Below, piece by piece: positions 45,346 through 58,322 of a DNA stretch of 64,000 nucleotides. A model generated the notes under the pieces. The model was not told the DNA's origin, searched no databases, and worked only from the letters and a program-made list of their open reading frames with translations. How positions within the stretch are numbered: the first letter of the stretch is position 1; each line of letters starts with the position of its first letter. This DNA comes from Cavia porcellus (taxonomy: Eukaryota; Chordata; Mammalia; Rodentia; Caviidae), in contig NW_026947485.1 of assembly GCF_034190915.1 (NCBI RefSeq), forward strand, positions 130,836,337-130,900,336. The letters are read 5' to 3'. The position numbers were made by a program, and so were the translations under genes.

Positions 45346-46069
45346 TTAACTGTTTTGTTCCAAGAATGAATAGAATTAGTAGCACAATCATCTTAAGTGT
45401 GTTTGTACAAATTTAGATAGTTTTTCTTTTCCCCCTTTTTCTCCCCTTTTCCCTGAGATATTTTTTCCCTTTAAGCAAATTCTTACCCTTTCACAGTACT
45501 TAGTGAGGATTTTGCATCTTGTGTACTCTCACCATTTCTGACTTATGTCTTGTACTGAGTAACCACTTTGAAGATAACAAATTACACAGTGTAATAATGA
45601 CTGTTATTCTTTTAGCTGGATATGGAATTTTGTTTTTTGTTTATAAAATAAAAAAGTATAAAAGAACAAGAAAAAGAACGGAATGCAACATCATCATAGT
45701 ATAAACATACAACATGACATATGATACAATGACATAATCGTTCAAAATTGTAGGCAGGAAAATAAGAAAATTAGCTTTTACTTTTCTCTCCTGAGTCACA
45801 GGATGGAGTCATAGTTACCACTAAAACTTACTGAATTCAAAAAACAAAATTTACTTTCTCATATCTAGAAATCAATGATGTACCATATTTCAAAGTTCTA
45901 AATTTATAAATGATTTCTGAACAGTCTGTCAGTTATGGTATATTTTTTTTGTCTTAAGAGGATTTGATGACTGAGACAAGAATTAATAATTAAAATGCTG
46001 AGCCACAGAGATACAATTTTTTTTCTCTGGCCATTGTTGGAGATGGTTTCCGTGTTTTGTTTCATGTTG
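45346..46069. other. Intergenic, AT-rich, nothing recognised
   Basis: A T/C-rich tract lies at 45421-45475. No element assigned. Confidence 0.5.
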
Positions 46070-46207
46070 TTTTGTTTTAGAGACAGGGTCTCATTATATA
46101 ACTTGAGTTGTCCTTGAACTCACTATGCAAGCTGGTCACAAATTTGTGTTAATCTTCCTGCCTCAGCCTCTCAGATACTGAGATTACGAACATGCACCAC
46201 CACACCC
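46070..46207 (-). mobile_element. B1 SINE
   Basis: Reverse complement B1: TAGAGACAGGGTCTCATTAT, CTTCCTGCCTCAGCCTCTCA and CATGCACCACCACACCC. Diverged. Confidence 0.87.
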
Positions 46208-46608
46208 TGATTTTTACTATTAGGAATAATCTGATTCTCAATCAGGAGGACTTATTATAATATAGAATTATGACACAAATGAGAGAATATCATGCAGTTG
46301 TTAATAAGGATAAAATAAATCAAGAGGGACTATCATGGGATGATATACAAACAATATTATTAAGTAAAACTTTAAGTGGCAAATCTATAGCTTGGTATCC
46401 TATTTGAACACACACAAAAAAAGCAAAAATACTGCATGGAGCTGTATTTTCTCCACAACTATCTTTGAAGTACGGGATTAGCGAGACAGAATAGAAACAT
46501 ACTTTTTGTTGTGTTTACTATGTAGTACTTGAAATTTTTTGCAAAGAGCAGGAATGGTTTTCCACATCAGATGAACATGACCAAGGTCACATCTTTGTTT
46601 TGAAGTGG
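46208..46608. other. Intergenic, nothing recognised
   Basis: AT-rich sequence without an assigned element. Confidence 0.5.
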
Positions 46609-47014
46609 ATCACTGTTATGGTTTGTGTCTAGATGTCCCCCTAAAGCCTCATTCAATCATAGAATGTTTTTGAAGGTAGCTGAATCTACAGTGTGTGATT
46701 GATTCATAGGGCCATGTTGGGATTAACGGTGCTGGGCTTAAGGGTGGGTGACTGCTCGATCAGGCCACTGATTGGAATTGGCACCTCCCTAATCCTGGTA
46801 AACTGGATACCATATAAGGGACAAGAAGAGGTTTGTCTCACTCTTGTTGCTTTTGCTGTCTTCTGTGGCCATGAAGATTGTCCAACTGCCATGTGCTACC
46901 CTGCCTTGGAGCCAGTCAATTACAAACTGAGACCTCTACAAAGTATAAACCTTCCCTCAACTTTGGGGTAGGGTATTTTATCCCAGTAATGAGCAAAGTA
47001 ACTAAGACAATCAC
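46609..47014 (+). mobile_element. MaLR-type solo LTR with 5-bp target duplication
   Basis: The LTR spans 46614-47009, starting TGTTATGGTTTGTGTCTAGA and ending GTAACTAAGACA, with GGGTATTTTATCCCAGTAAT shortly before the end. ATCAC flanks it on both sides (46609-46613 and 47010-47014). It belongs to a different MaLR subtype from those at 2.7-5 kb. Confidence 0.9.
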
Positions 47015-47249
47015 CATCATAGTCATGGTTGTTTAGTTAGGGAGGTCATGGGGTGAAATTACTTTGCTTGAAGGTGTCCTTCTGATTCTGTCCTCTCCTA
47101 GAGCATTTCTTGGGTACACTTATGCCACAGAGTCCACACCTGACCCTCCCATCTGTCCTGTCCTTCCCTCCTGTGAATGGGGTCCAAACTCACACTTTGA
47201 TTTCCAGATACAGTGTATACTGCAACATCTCAACCTGATGTCTGGCAGT

Positions 47250-47273
47250 GTGTGTGTGTGTGTGTGTGTGTGT
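47250..47273 (+). repeat. (TG)n microsatellite
   Basis: About 12 TG units. Confidence 0.95.
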
Positions 47274-48049
47274 AGGAGGGTGGGGGCCTGCAAACCCTTT
47301 TTAATGGGTATTTTTTAAAATATAAAGACACCATAAACTTCTGCAGTGCTGCCAGCATTGGCCACATGGCCACACACACCTGCACACCTCATCCTGGTCA
47401 GCTGGAACTGTCATGTCCCCTTTGCTGTTTACCGTGGCCCCTGCAGCATCATCAGACCAAAGCCACACACTGCCTTTTGTCCAGCATGACCTTCATATTG
47501 CATTCTGCTGCTGGTTGTACCTTGCTTCTGAGCTCTGGTTTGCCCTTTTTGACGTTGGCAGTGGGGAGTCCCTTGAGCCACGCCTGGGTCCTTTCATGGA
47601 AATAACATGCAATTTCCTGCTGTGCTGTCTGCACAGCTGATCATGGATTTTGCCCAAAGACCCAGCAAAATGCAACACTTTGTACCAGAGGACCCAGCCC
47701 CATCCCTGCCTTGTCATCTTGAGAGATGTGGGAAAGGGACCAAAAGGTGACAAGGAAATCCTTCCAATTCTCCACTTTTATTTTTCTACATCAGGCCACT
47801 TCTGGAATCCTTTTCTGTGGCCTCTGATTCAATTCTTTAGATACTGAATGCTAAAGAAAACTTCTCTTTAGAGGAAAACTGTCAGTCTTAGGTCACGGGT
47901 CAATGTTTGCAGTAGCACTTAGTGATCAGAATGTTCTGTTTGTGGGTAAGTTTTAAACTGGCACAAATGGTCACTCAAAAATCAGACACAACACTCCAGC
48001 ATTGTGCTGGCGGCAACAAGAAAGCACTCCGCCGCCATCTTGCCTGGGC
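47274..48049. other. Intergenic, nothing recognised
   Basis: The frames on both strands at 47366-47753 overlap and show no domain. Confidence 0.5.
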
Positions 48050-48165
48050 CCAGAGTCCTGCTCTGTCGCTTCCTGGGTGGCTGTGCAACCTTGAAACAGG
48101 TACTGAACCTTTCTGTGTTTCATCCATAAAGCGGGGATAGAACCATCAGTGATTATGAAAAGCAG
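48050..48165 (+). mobile_element. MIR element
   Basis: Sense order GTCGCTTCCTGGGTGGCTGT, GAACCTTTCTGTGTTTCATC and ATAAAGCGGGGATAGAACCA matches the MIR core. Confidence 0.77.
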
Positions 48166-48299
48166 ATTACTCAGTTATTTCCAAAGTGTTAAAGCAACAC
48201 TAGGCATGCAGGGAAAGTTATACAAGGGTCTGTTAAAGAAGACGTTTGAATACAGAAGAATTTGTTTCCTCTGTTCTTCCCCTGAGAATGTTTGGTGCT

Positions 48300-48425
48300 G
48301 ACTTTCACATTGTAAATATCTTGAGGACAGGGACCTTGTTTTGTTGACTACATTATCAGTGCCCAGAGTGCTGCTACCCCATGGCACATGTGCCAGAATG
48401 ATTTGTTTTATTGAATGCATGAGCT
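48300..48425 (+). mobile_element. L2/MIR3-like 3' end
   Basis: The order CACATTGTAAATATCTTGAG, GACAGGGACCTTGTTTTGTT, AGTGCCCAGAGTGCTG and TTATTGAATGCATGA matches the 3' end shared by L2 and MIR3 elements. Confidence 0.8.
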
Positions 48426-48729
48426 ATGCCATGAGGTGAGGCAAGCCACCAAACTTGGACAGGTTGCTGAACTATTTTTTGTGTCTTCTCTCACATTTTC
48501 CCTCTTCTGTATGTTTTCACATCAGAACCTTGAGTACTCACATAACAGACTGCTGCATCCTTTCAGTTCACTACTTTAGAATTTCTTGGATGGCAATCAG
48601 CTGTCATTCATGGACTGACAAATAGAATATTTTTCAGAGACAAGAAGAATCCATATTCTGTTTTGTTCTGTTTTTAGCAAAAATTAAGGTAGTTTGAGGG
48701 CTATCGTTTTATTCCTAAAGGAATTATAG

Positions 48730-49146
48730 TGGACACAGAATAGAATTGTTACCATCAGAGTCTGCATTTCTGAAATTAGGTTATAAGGGACAGTGACTTT
48801 CATCATGGGTGTGATTGCCTGTGTTCGATCATCTCTCTGGAAGAAGCTGGTCTGTATGTGTGAGGACATTCCCCAAGGGTATGAACAATTCCCCATGATG
48901 AGGAACACTGCGTTCTGGCCAGCAACCATGTGAGTAAGCCTGGACATGGATTCTCCGGCCCCAATCAAGCGTCGTGCTGAGTACATCCTGTCATCCGCTG
49001 GTTACAACCTGTGAGGGATCCCGAGCTAGAACTACGCAACTAAGCCCTTCCTAGAATTCTGATTCTCAGAAACTGCATGAGATAACAAATATTTGGTGTT
49101 TAATCTACTAAATTCCGGAGTGATTTGTTGCACAGTAATAGACATG
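48730..49146 (+). mobile_element. MLT1-like LTR
   Basis: Characteristic MLT1 stretches occur in order: TATAAGGGACAGTGACTTTC, GCAACCATGTGAGTAAGCCT, CTCCGGCCCCAATCAAGCG, AGCTAGAACTACGCAACTAA, TCAGAAACTGCATGAGATAA and TGATTTGTTGCACAGTAATA. The exact 5' end is unclear. Confidence 0.82.
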
Positions 49147-49739
49147 TATTTGGTAAGTGTTGGTACAGGACATTCAGTTTACTATTTGGAAATTTCTTAA
49201 ATGATGAGGTATTTGTGGAGAATGCTCCTAACCAAAAAATAATGAGTCATATTTTCAGAACTACTCATCTTTAAAATATGACCATTACAAATTTTTATTG
49301 TATTCCAGGCTAGATTTTGTAGAATGTAGCAGTTGAGATGATGAATGTTTTGAAGTTTTCTTTGCTTTCTGTAACTCAATTTTGAGTTTAGGTAGTATGA
49401 GTTTTTAGATGCAGGAAACCCACAGAAATATAAACACTCTATTCTTTTGTTTTTCATTTTAGAAATTATACCAATACTATGTTTTTAATCGCGTAAAAAG
49501 AGATTAGAAACATGCAATAAATATTAGTGAATCACAAAATTATTAAAACATAGATGAAAAGATATCACTGACTACAGACGCGGGGACATAGGTACACACC
49601 AGAAAACCCAACTAAGGCGATCAATTACAACTGAGTACTAAACATAGTTTTCAGTCTTCCAGGCTGACAAGCAAATTAGACAACACAGTGGGCTCCAAAG
49701 TTCTCATTATCCAGTACAGGGATACATTGGCTCACCAGA
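49147..49739. other. Intergenic, AT-rich, nothing recognised
   Basis: No element or exon assigned. Confidence 0.5.
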
Positions 49740-50370
49740 AAAGACATACTTTTGTCTCCATCCTTGTTGTGGTCAGGGTTTACAAGGGAGTGGATTTGAT
49801 ACAGGACACATAATTTATAGGATTATTTTACAATATTAACCTAAAGAGTCAAATGCAAAAGAGTGCAGGAGATCTGTCCATGCATTAGAGACCCAAAAAG
49901 TCTAGCTGAGGGCTTGGATACCATAGCAATGTCCTGAATGAGTCCAGCTGAAGACCCAGAGTCCATGGCAGTGTCCTCCATGAGTCCAACTGGAGGCCTA
50001 GAGCCTACAACAATGACTCATACAAATCTGTTTTACAGTTCTGCTCTGGGAAGGCCCAAAGATCAGTGGTAGAGGTAGGAAAGTCTATGTGAGTAGGATG
50101 AAGGATCTGGGTCAACATCTGCACTAGCACTAGGAAGGAACTTTCAAGGTATGGACTGAGCTCCCTAGAAGAGAACCACAGCCTTCCTCAAGGACAGCAA
50201 GGACCTGAGCTCCTCTGATGACAAGAACAGCTGAGTTCATATCAGGAAAACCAGCCAGACAGAGAATCAACACCATCTTCTCCTCCAGTTCTCTTTTCCT
50301 GCTGTTGACCACATTCCTCAGGTGGGTCTTCCACACCCAGATCCATGCCAACTCCACTCAACAAGTCGAC
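49740..50370. repeat. Unclassified repeat-like stretch with local duplication
   Basis: Two related segments follow each other at about 49935-49975 and 49977-50010 (GAATGAGTCCAGCTGAAGAC and CCATGAGTCCAACTGGAGGC). The composition and abrupt change at both sides suggest a mobile element, but I could not place it in a family. Confidence 0.35.
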
Positions 50371-53274
50371 CATTAGTTAACCCACCACAAGCATAAAACT
50401 AAGAAAATTTTATTATGTGGATTTATAAAGAATGGTAGAAAAGTTTTTGAGAGTGATGGATAAACAAATGAAAGGATATTCTGTAGATAGCCATTTCTTA
50501 CGGGACCTCGGAGCCCTGGTAAAGGGATGTAGCATATGGTCACAGTTGCGCCCCAGCTCAGATTTTCTCATGTGAAATCTCAGGCACCATCCTGGAGTCC
50601 ACAGGCTCACAAAAGCAATGTCTATTTTGCAAACTTTCCTCAGAAGAAAATGGTAACATGAGGCTTCCGGATAAGAACCTCAAGCACTTCAATGTCTTTG
50701 GTAAGGCAATCATCTGAAATGCTGGGTCTTGTGGAGGGAATCATGTCTGGGTTCATCATCTCAGAAATGCCTCGTGAAGGCAACGCAGCAATGGAAAGAG
50801 GAAGCCCAATAACAAACAGAGCAAGACGCTAAGTGGCTTTTACTGTTGCGAAGTGAATTGGGTAAGCATGCACTCAGCGAGTGCCACAAGCATTCTTATC
50901 ACAGGGCTTTGCAACATGCTCTTTCATTCTGGTCCTCTCCTCTCAACCAGCAAGTCCGAGCTCCACAGCGCTTCCTGGGGAGGCCTTACCCCATCCCCCC
51001 ACTGCTCTTCATCTAATTGTTCATCCCACAGCTAAACTTATTTTGCAGCATTTTCTACAATTGGAATCAATTTCTATAATTCACATTTGCCTCGTTCAGT
51101 GCTGTTTTCCTGCTATCAAGCACAAAGCCTAGGTGCATGTAAATATTTGCTGAATTAAAACACAAATGCTAGACTCACAAAAACATTTAACAAGTATTAT
51201 GTAGGACTTTCTGACAGCTTCGGTTGAAGGCATAAGGCAATTGGAGCTATTTCATCTTGGTTTACCTCTACAAGAAAAGTTGTGTCCTGAACCCACATAT
51301 GGGGTTGCAAAGAGTGTGGTGAAAACCCTAGTTTTGTTCCCCTTTGCTTGTGCCTCCTTTCATGGCATAAGGAAGGGATAACAGTTGAGAAATCAGTGGA
51401 TATGGGAAAGCAAAGGTGTCTGTAGAGAACTGATGACGTGCTCTTTTCAAAGGGCCCTTGCGAGCAGTGCCAGAAAGACCACTTAGAAAAACTGACTCAT
51501 GTCTTTTTAGGCTTGGAAACTCAGAGGGCTGCTGTGATTCATGCCATAAAATAAAAGTCCACAGCCGAGCTGAGGATGCATTTGGGAAGTTGTTGTGCTC
51601 CAGGCATTGGCCTAAAGTGTTTGTGGTCAGGACAGGAGGGTGGATGAAAGCCTAGCCATCACACCTCCAGCTGGCATGTTGGCTTGCCAATTTAAAAAGG
51701 GCACCAAGCACTAGCTTTCTGAGGCCAGGGGTGTCCCATTGGAGGCACATGCTGAAGGGACAATGCAAGGGTTAGAGGAGGGCCCAAGGTGCACCGAACA
51801 GATTCTGACAGTGCCTGGGTAGATTTCAGAGGTGCCTGCCAAGACTTCTGCCTCTCACTTCTCATCTCTCCCTTGCTCTCTCGACCCCAGAGGAAGCTGA
51901 GCTGGAAGAAGGGAGGATGGTAAGATACGCTTGGCTTCCAGCTTCAGCTAGACCTAAGATGGAAAGGCAGGTGCTTTAACTTAAAATGTACTTCTGAGTT
52001 TTGGATACAAGACTGGACTTGTACACTGCTGAACTGAGACCATGCTAAATGGGGCTATGGGGTTTGTCCAAGATGAGGTGTTCTGAAGAAACTATGGGAT
52101 CAGTGAGACATTTTATTTCTGAAGGCAGAGTCTCTGAACGGGGCTTGCAAGGGGTACAAATGAGAGGAGGGTCGCTCTGTGATCACCCTCCCCAGCCCCT
52201 CTACTTCAGTGCAAGGGTCTCATTTACTCCTCACCTAACAGTGGTATGCAGCTGCTACCCTAATTTATCAGATGTGGAAGGAAGATCCATGGCCTTCAAC
52301 AAATTGCAAATTGCCCTGGGTCATACCCTTAGGATTCAGACCTGGTGTAGGGATCCACATTCCACTGCTTCCCCTCAACACTACAAAGCCCTTTCAATCC
52401 CACTTTCCAAACCTTATACTTTGCTTTTACGCTTATAAATGGCGAAGTGGCTTTCTCATCATCTATAAACCAAATCATCTTTAACCAAGGGCAAGGAAAA
52501 ATGGTAAGCGGTGTACAGTTACAGGAGGGAGGAGTAGGATAGTTCATTCAGGTAAGAAGAGCCAGGAGCAGGGGGTTAATTGGTTACCACAGCAATGCAG
52601 ACCTGTCAACAGGGGCAGAGAGAGAAAGAGGTGGGTGGCAAGGTGGCTTTACCATCGGTCCCCAGTGTCCTCTTACAGCGGTTGTCAGCTGCGGAGTTTT
52701 GTAGCTCAGGTGGCCACCAGACCCCTGGAGATCCCTAGGTGCCCCTTAAGTGAGCTGATTTAAATGAACTCTATCCAGGAGTGAAGGAAGCACTCAGAGG
52801 TGTAAGAGGGAGTCATTTTCACAGCAGCACTTGCCCCCAAAGCATCTTGTCTGTATGTCCCCCCAGTAACTAAACATGTAAGCTTACGTCCCCTCTTTTA
52901 AATAATATATTTTATATAAAAAACTGCAAAAGAGGGTAGAGAAAATATTCAAAGTTAAGCTCAATTTTGGAACAAAGGCGTTGGCACTACATAGGTTCCT
53001 GGGAGCCATGATGCAGCGAGAAGCTAATATACCTGAAGAGATTCAGAAAACAACCAGGAACAGAGCCTTGAAAACATTCTGGGTTGTGTCTACCCGGGGA
53101 GCTCAATCAATTAGTAAAATGTCTGTATCAAGCCAATAGAGGTTTTCAGTTCTGATAGGCTGCTCTGTCAAGAATACTGCAATATAAAAACTTTCCATAT
53201 TCACATAAAGGATGGAAAGAAATCATTTTAAAATATGCAATGAACATGCATATGCCTCTTTACACGTGCAGTTT
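50371..53274. other. Intergenic, with weak MIR/L2-like pieces
   Basis: Around 51090-51160 a CAAGCACAAAGCCTAGGTGC ... TATTTGCTGAATTAA ending resembles an MIR/L2 3' end, and around 52230-52350 there is a weak MIR-like stretch in reverse orientation. No coding exon is supported. Confidence 0.45.
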
Positions 53275-53425
53275 CCCAGCTCTGAGGCAGATGGGAAACT
53301 GAGGGCAGAGGGCTTCCGAAATCCAACTGTGGTCTATAGCTAGTACGTGGAAGAGCCAGGCCTCCGAGCCAGGCTGTCTGGCTCAACTCTGCTCTGAAGC
53401 CCTGGGCCCACTGCCTGTGCCACGG
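53275..53425 (-). mobile_element. MIR element
   Basis: Reverse-orientation MIR: CAGATGGGAAACTGAGGGCA, CTAGTACGTGGAAGAGCCAG and GGCTGTCTGGCTCAACTCTG, then GAAGCCCTGGGCCCACTG. Confidence 0.8.
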
Positions 53426-56104
53426 TGCAGCATCTTGGTTCTTTCCCACTCCCAGTGGCCACTCTCAGATCCGCCAAGGAAGAGTGTGCAAGCTTGCAGG
53501 GTCTCACAGCTGTCACTCGGCAACCTCATTTCATCATCTGCGGAATGAAGGCTGTGGATCTGGATACCACTGACGGGCTTTGCTAGCTCCGCCATGCCAG
53601 GATGGGATGCCAGAGTCCTCTGATTATCCTCAGGATGTCTGCTTGGGAGCTGACACAAATGTGAGGCGTCTAATACACGGCAGTGAAAAACCACTCCTGC
53701 TGAATTTAAAGAACTGTCAGGCTAGAGATAGTTTTAGAAAGATGGAAAAATCATACACTATTTTAGACTGTTATTCACTACTGGGACCCTGAGAAATGAA
53801 AGCAATTTAAAAAATACAAAAGTAACTATTAAAACTGTTTCATTTCATATTCCACTGTAAACTGTTTCAGGGAAACTAGAAATGTGAATGCTAATATTGG
53901 GAAAAAAAAACTAGTTCTTATAAGGGCCCACATAGTCAGTCCTGGCTGAAGACTCCCAATCTGCCATTGTTAACTAATTCCTATCATGATGATTTTGGGA
54001 GGAGAAATAGCACAGAAACCTGATACAGTATCAATTTTAAATATGACCTATATGAACAGCCTCTCTAATTTATTCTAGGGCAAGATACTCCTTAGCATAA
54101 GATCCTCAGATTTCCTCCTCAATCAATAAATGTTGGGGTTCTGGCTGACTCATGGCCTTTTGTTCCTTGTGAACAACTGCTCAACAGTTGTTGGTGTCCC
54201 CATGGCACCACCATTTTGTCTCTCGGTCTTTTTTTCCCTCCCTAAAAACACCTGATGAGATTGGAGGCTCACTGCAGGGGTCCCTGATAGGAGACAGAGG
54301 TGCAGAGCTCCCTCACTTATTGGGGGTTGGGGCGGGAGCAGCAGTGTACATTGGAGAAGCAGAGGGAAGGCCTATGTGACCATGTGCAGAGTGGATGTAG
54401 CAGGAAATGAGGCTAAGATAGATCGGGCTGCCCGCGTAACACAATGGGATTCTGTAAACCCAGTACAAAGGGCATTGGGACCAGCTCCTAACACACTGGC
54501 TAATTATGTGGGCTCCTTTTCAGAAAGCACCTACTGGCCTTTCGTAGGCCTAGATACGTAGTGTTTACTGTCCCATCTCCCAGTGTCCACATTATACCAG
54601 CTTTCTCATTAGAGTAAGAAAACCAGCCCGGCTGGTCAGTTGAATCAAACAGGCAGCCGGTAAAAATGACACATCTTCACTGTCACCCACAGTGGAATCC
54701 TCTGACTCTCAACTTGACTATTAAGCAATTGTAAATATCAGAGCCACCTGCTACCTCTGCCAGGCACCTGGGCGATCTTTGAAAGGTAAAACCTGAAGAG
54801 CAGGTACACATATATCTAACATTCAATAAAACAAACTCTTAAACACCCCACCTTGAAACCTCAAGGCTGCTCTCTGCCCTTGTCCCTATTGCCATCAGTC
54901 AAGGCTGATGTCAATGTTTCTACCTGCAAAATACTTCAACAAACACTCCTAAGTGCTCCGGGCAGACAGCACAGCTATGCTGAGCAGGACTCTCAGGTGC
55001 TTTCCCCAAGGAAACTTCTTTCCTAGCCCAAGGAGGAGGAGGATGGGGGAAGGGAAGGGGAGAGGATGTTTTCATTTAGAGTGGAGCACACCTGTGAGTG
55101 CCATGGCAGATGTTGCTGGGGGAAGGGCTGGTAGGCTTGGGGACACAATGACAATCTTTAGGACCTTATTCATCCTCCAGGCTCCTTGTAAACCTAATCA
55201 GTCCCTGCTGGCACTAATTGTCCTAGTCCTTTAATGCCAGTGCTGAGCTGAGGCTTTCTTTTCTCCTACAATATTCCTTCACAGAACTTCCAGTAACTGG
55301 AGATCACTAACTGGTAGTGCTCGTATGTCTGATTTCAACTGGGCACCCCTGAAAACTGGAGTCTGCTGCCGGGAGAGTCTTCTAATATGAAGAGAAGTTG
55401 GTATTACAAGAATGCACTCTTTACCCCCACGTCTACCTGTGCCGCTCCCTGTGAAGAATGAACATGCTTCAAAGTGGCAAAGTAACAACCTGTTCTCGGT
55501 ATTTGGATCTCTCATCAGACTTATTCTGTCACTTGAGGTGGGTTAACTCCCCAAGAGTCATTCACAGTCGACACCTCAGCTCCAACACTCTACCTCTGGA
55601 ATCGAAAGGGTTTCGCTAGCCTGTGTGATTGGAACTGGCACTTGACCTAAGTAGAGACAGGAGGGCCTAAGGAGGAGCTCGGCTGTCTCAGACACTGTCA
55701 TTAGCTGTGTGTTTGAGAAGTTTCTTTTCTAAGCCTCAGGGTATGCCCCTGAATGAAAAAAGGAAATAACCATGGCAAAGAGAGATGGATACATGCAAAA
55801 TGTGAGCAACAGTGGACTCTTGATCACGTGACGGTGACGAGGTCCTGTTCCTCTTTGTGATGCTGCCATGATAGACACGTACTATGCGCAAAACAAGCAG
55901 GGCCCTGGGGCAAATTCCCTGTTCCTGGTTTCCTGGAGTCACAGATAAGCAACATCTATGTCTGGGGAAGACCATTTACACTAGGGCATCAGAGAGCATT
56001 CTGTTGTCTGTATGTGTGCCGTGCATGCAGGTACATATTTTATTTTATTTTGTTTAAAGACCAAGAGCCTTGAAATGACACAAAGGAAAAACAAGTACCA
56101 GAAT
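53426..56104. other. Intergenic DNA downstream of ELL2
   Basis: Nothing coding is supported. A second, sense-orientation MIR-like scrap may lie at 53490-53560. A 17-base match to the class I ERV LTR occurs at 54066-54082. Tandem AATAAAATAAAA on the minus strand at about 56049-56037 lies just past the predicted ELL2 end. Confidence 0.5.
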
Positions 56105-56119
56105 TGCAAAGTTAACATT

Positions 56120-56125
56120 TTTATT
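56120..56125 (-). promoter_or_regulatory. ELL2: Distal polyadenylation signal of ELL2
   Basis: AATAAA on the minus strand. About 15-20 bases later comes GCAATTCTGG, a likely cleavage zone, followed by TTGTTTTTCCTTTGTG, a typical U/GU-rich downstream element. Confidence 0.65.
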
Positions 56126-58316
56126 GAACTGAAATCAGTGTAGAACAACAGGGGCCACCACAGCTGCTGAGGTCAGTAACAACTGAAAAGCCCCTCTGAC
56201 ATTTCATCTTTGAGAGGCCTAGCATGGTTGGGGTGGAACAACTGAGAAACAGCGTATGTATGGGTGTGTGTGTGTGTATTTTTAACACTTCAAAATAGTT
56301 TGAAATGAGTCTCACACCCTCATTCAGTTTTCAGGTTACAAAGAACATTGACAACATCTTCTGCCATCTTCATTTAGTAGTGTCAGTTACATCTCCCCCC
56401 AAATGTTCCTCTCAAAGCACTGGCTCTAATTTTCCCCCATCCAGGACACACGAGAAAAGAGTTTAGTAACACTGGGGCAAGTAATAAGCTGCAAGGATTT
56501 CTGAAGCAGAGCAGCACACATCAGGCACAGAGATGACATGAACTGGCCAGAGACTCAGCCAAATTTCGGAAGCAAAGGACATAGAGGGAGGGCCAGGCAA
56601 GACGCCCATGTAGCATCTCAACTGAGGGCCCTCTGGGTCTAAACCTCACAGCAACATCTTGCAACTGTTTTACATAATAGAGTGAAACACTTTTTTGGGG
56701 GGAAAAAAGCTCCTATAAAGGTGGTAAGATCAATCAGAGAGGAAAGAAGGTTAATACTGAACTTTAATATCAATGCATTGAGTGATAATTAAAAACTGAC
56801 CACACCAATAACCTCCGAGAGCAACTACTGACGGTCTCTTACTGCTTAAAGATTTGAAAGTCAGCCCTTCTAAAGTGTTTCAAGGGAAATAACCAACAAG
56901 GTAGGTGAAATCCCTACATAACAAACCCACACGGTCAATTTTTTTTTTTTTTTTCTCAATTTGGTTTAAATTAGCTGCTTGTTCAGTCTGGAATAGATTT
57001 GTGGGTGTTGGTATAAACCTTCAAGATTTCAAATTGTTTTCAATGATATGTGACTTTAAAACAGCACAACTCACTTTTTAATATTGACAGTGCTGTTTTA
57101 CACTTAGGATTCTTCAAAACAAAGACTACATTCTTCCACTGAGTAACTGATACTAAGGGGTAACTCATTTCTAGGGCAATCATTTGCAAGGGTCTAAAAG
57201 TCTTATAGTGTGGAATGAAAAAGGATTATAGTGATACCACGTATTCCAAGATTTGCAGCCGATAGATATACAATATGTCCAATGTACAGAACAAATGTCT
57301 AAATTAAGGCTTTTACTGGTATGTGGTCATGTGTATGGGTGTGTAATGCTGGATTTTCATAGAGCATCTCCAGATTTCATTGTTACCCAACTTGTAAACC
57401 AGAAGATGTGCTGATGTGGGTGGGGAGGAGCTCCAAGATATAATGATTAATCAACTGGAAGGCTTGTTTGTAAACAGGTTCTGAAACAAGATTGGCAGTG
57501 AAAAGGCTGAGTGTGGGTGCCTCAGATCATGCAGAGGGGAAAAGTGATTTGCACCTGCTGATAGTGATGAGCTAAGAAAAATACAAAAGCCAATGGCTGA
57601 CCTTCAGTTCAAAATTTCCAGATATATAGAGCCTTAAAAGTTTAGAGCCACATTCAAGCCTATGGTTCTAATAGTTCAGCTAGCAAAAGTCAACACATAA
57701 AACTTGTGAAAATGCAGGTCCCTGGGCCCTACCCAGAGATTCTAATTTGGGTAATGCAAGTGGTCCAAGAACCTTGCTTTTGAAAAACATTGATCATAGC
57801 ATAGAGCAGACACAGTCTCTAATAAAAAAGCCAAGATGTCCAAGAAGTAACACCAACAAAGTCATTGCCTATAGAAAAAGCCCTCAGGAGACTCTGCCAT
57901 AATAATATGAGAACCAAATTTATCACTACTAGCTTTATATCTTTTTGTAAGTAGAAGTATGTAATAAATTAATATTTAATAATGATTGTACCAATTCTGA
58001 GGTAAAAGGAACAGCACCAGGGATCTCAATGCTAAAAGGAATAGAATTCCCAAGGATGTCCATGTTACATAGAAATCAAATTTCTGCTATAATATTTTAG
58101 AATTGTAGTGGAAAGGGATCTTGGTAAAGTCTGTATACTTTTGTATACTACTTTTAATATATTATATAATCTTTCCAGTTAGTTTTAGAAAGAACTCCAA
58201 AGAGAAAAGTTCAGCTACATAGTCTCTTATATTCCCTAGATACCAACATTTTCTGGTTTACAGTGATACACGACAAAGTTATTTATTTATTTTGTTGGAT
58301 GCTGGAGACAGACATC

Positions 58317-58322
58317 TTTATT
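58317..58322 (-). promoter_or_regulatory. ELL2: Candidate proximal polyadenylation signal of ELL2
   Basis: AATAAA on the minus strand followed by GATGTCTGTCTCCAGCATCC. Well placed about 1.47 kb after the stop codon. The downstream element is less U-rich than at the distal site. Confidence 0.45.

Noticed and set aside
54053..54098. A 17-base match (54066-54082) to the end of the class I ERV LTR.
   Set aside because: Similarity does not extend on either side, so it may be chance in AT-rich sequence.
54180..54561. Possible ERV leader or gag (AATAAA followed by G-rich sequence and an open frame at 54376).
   Set aside because: No matching second LTR, primer site or gag motif was found.
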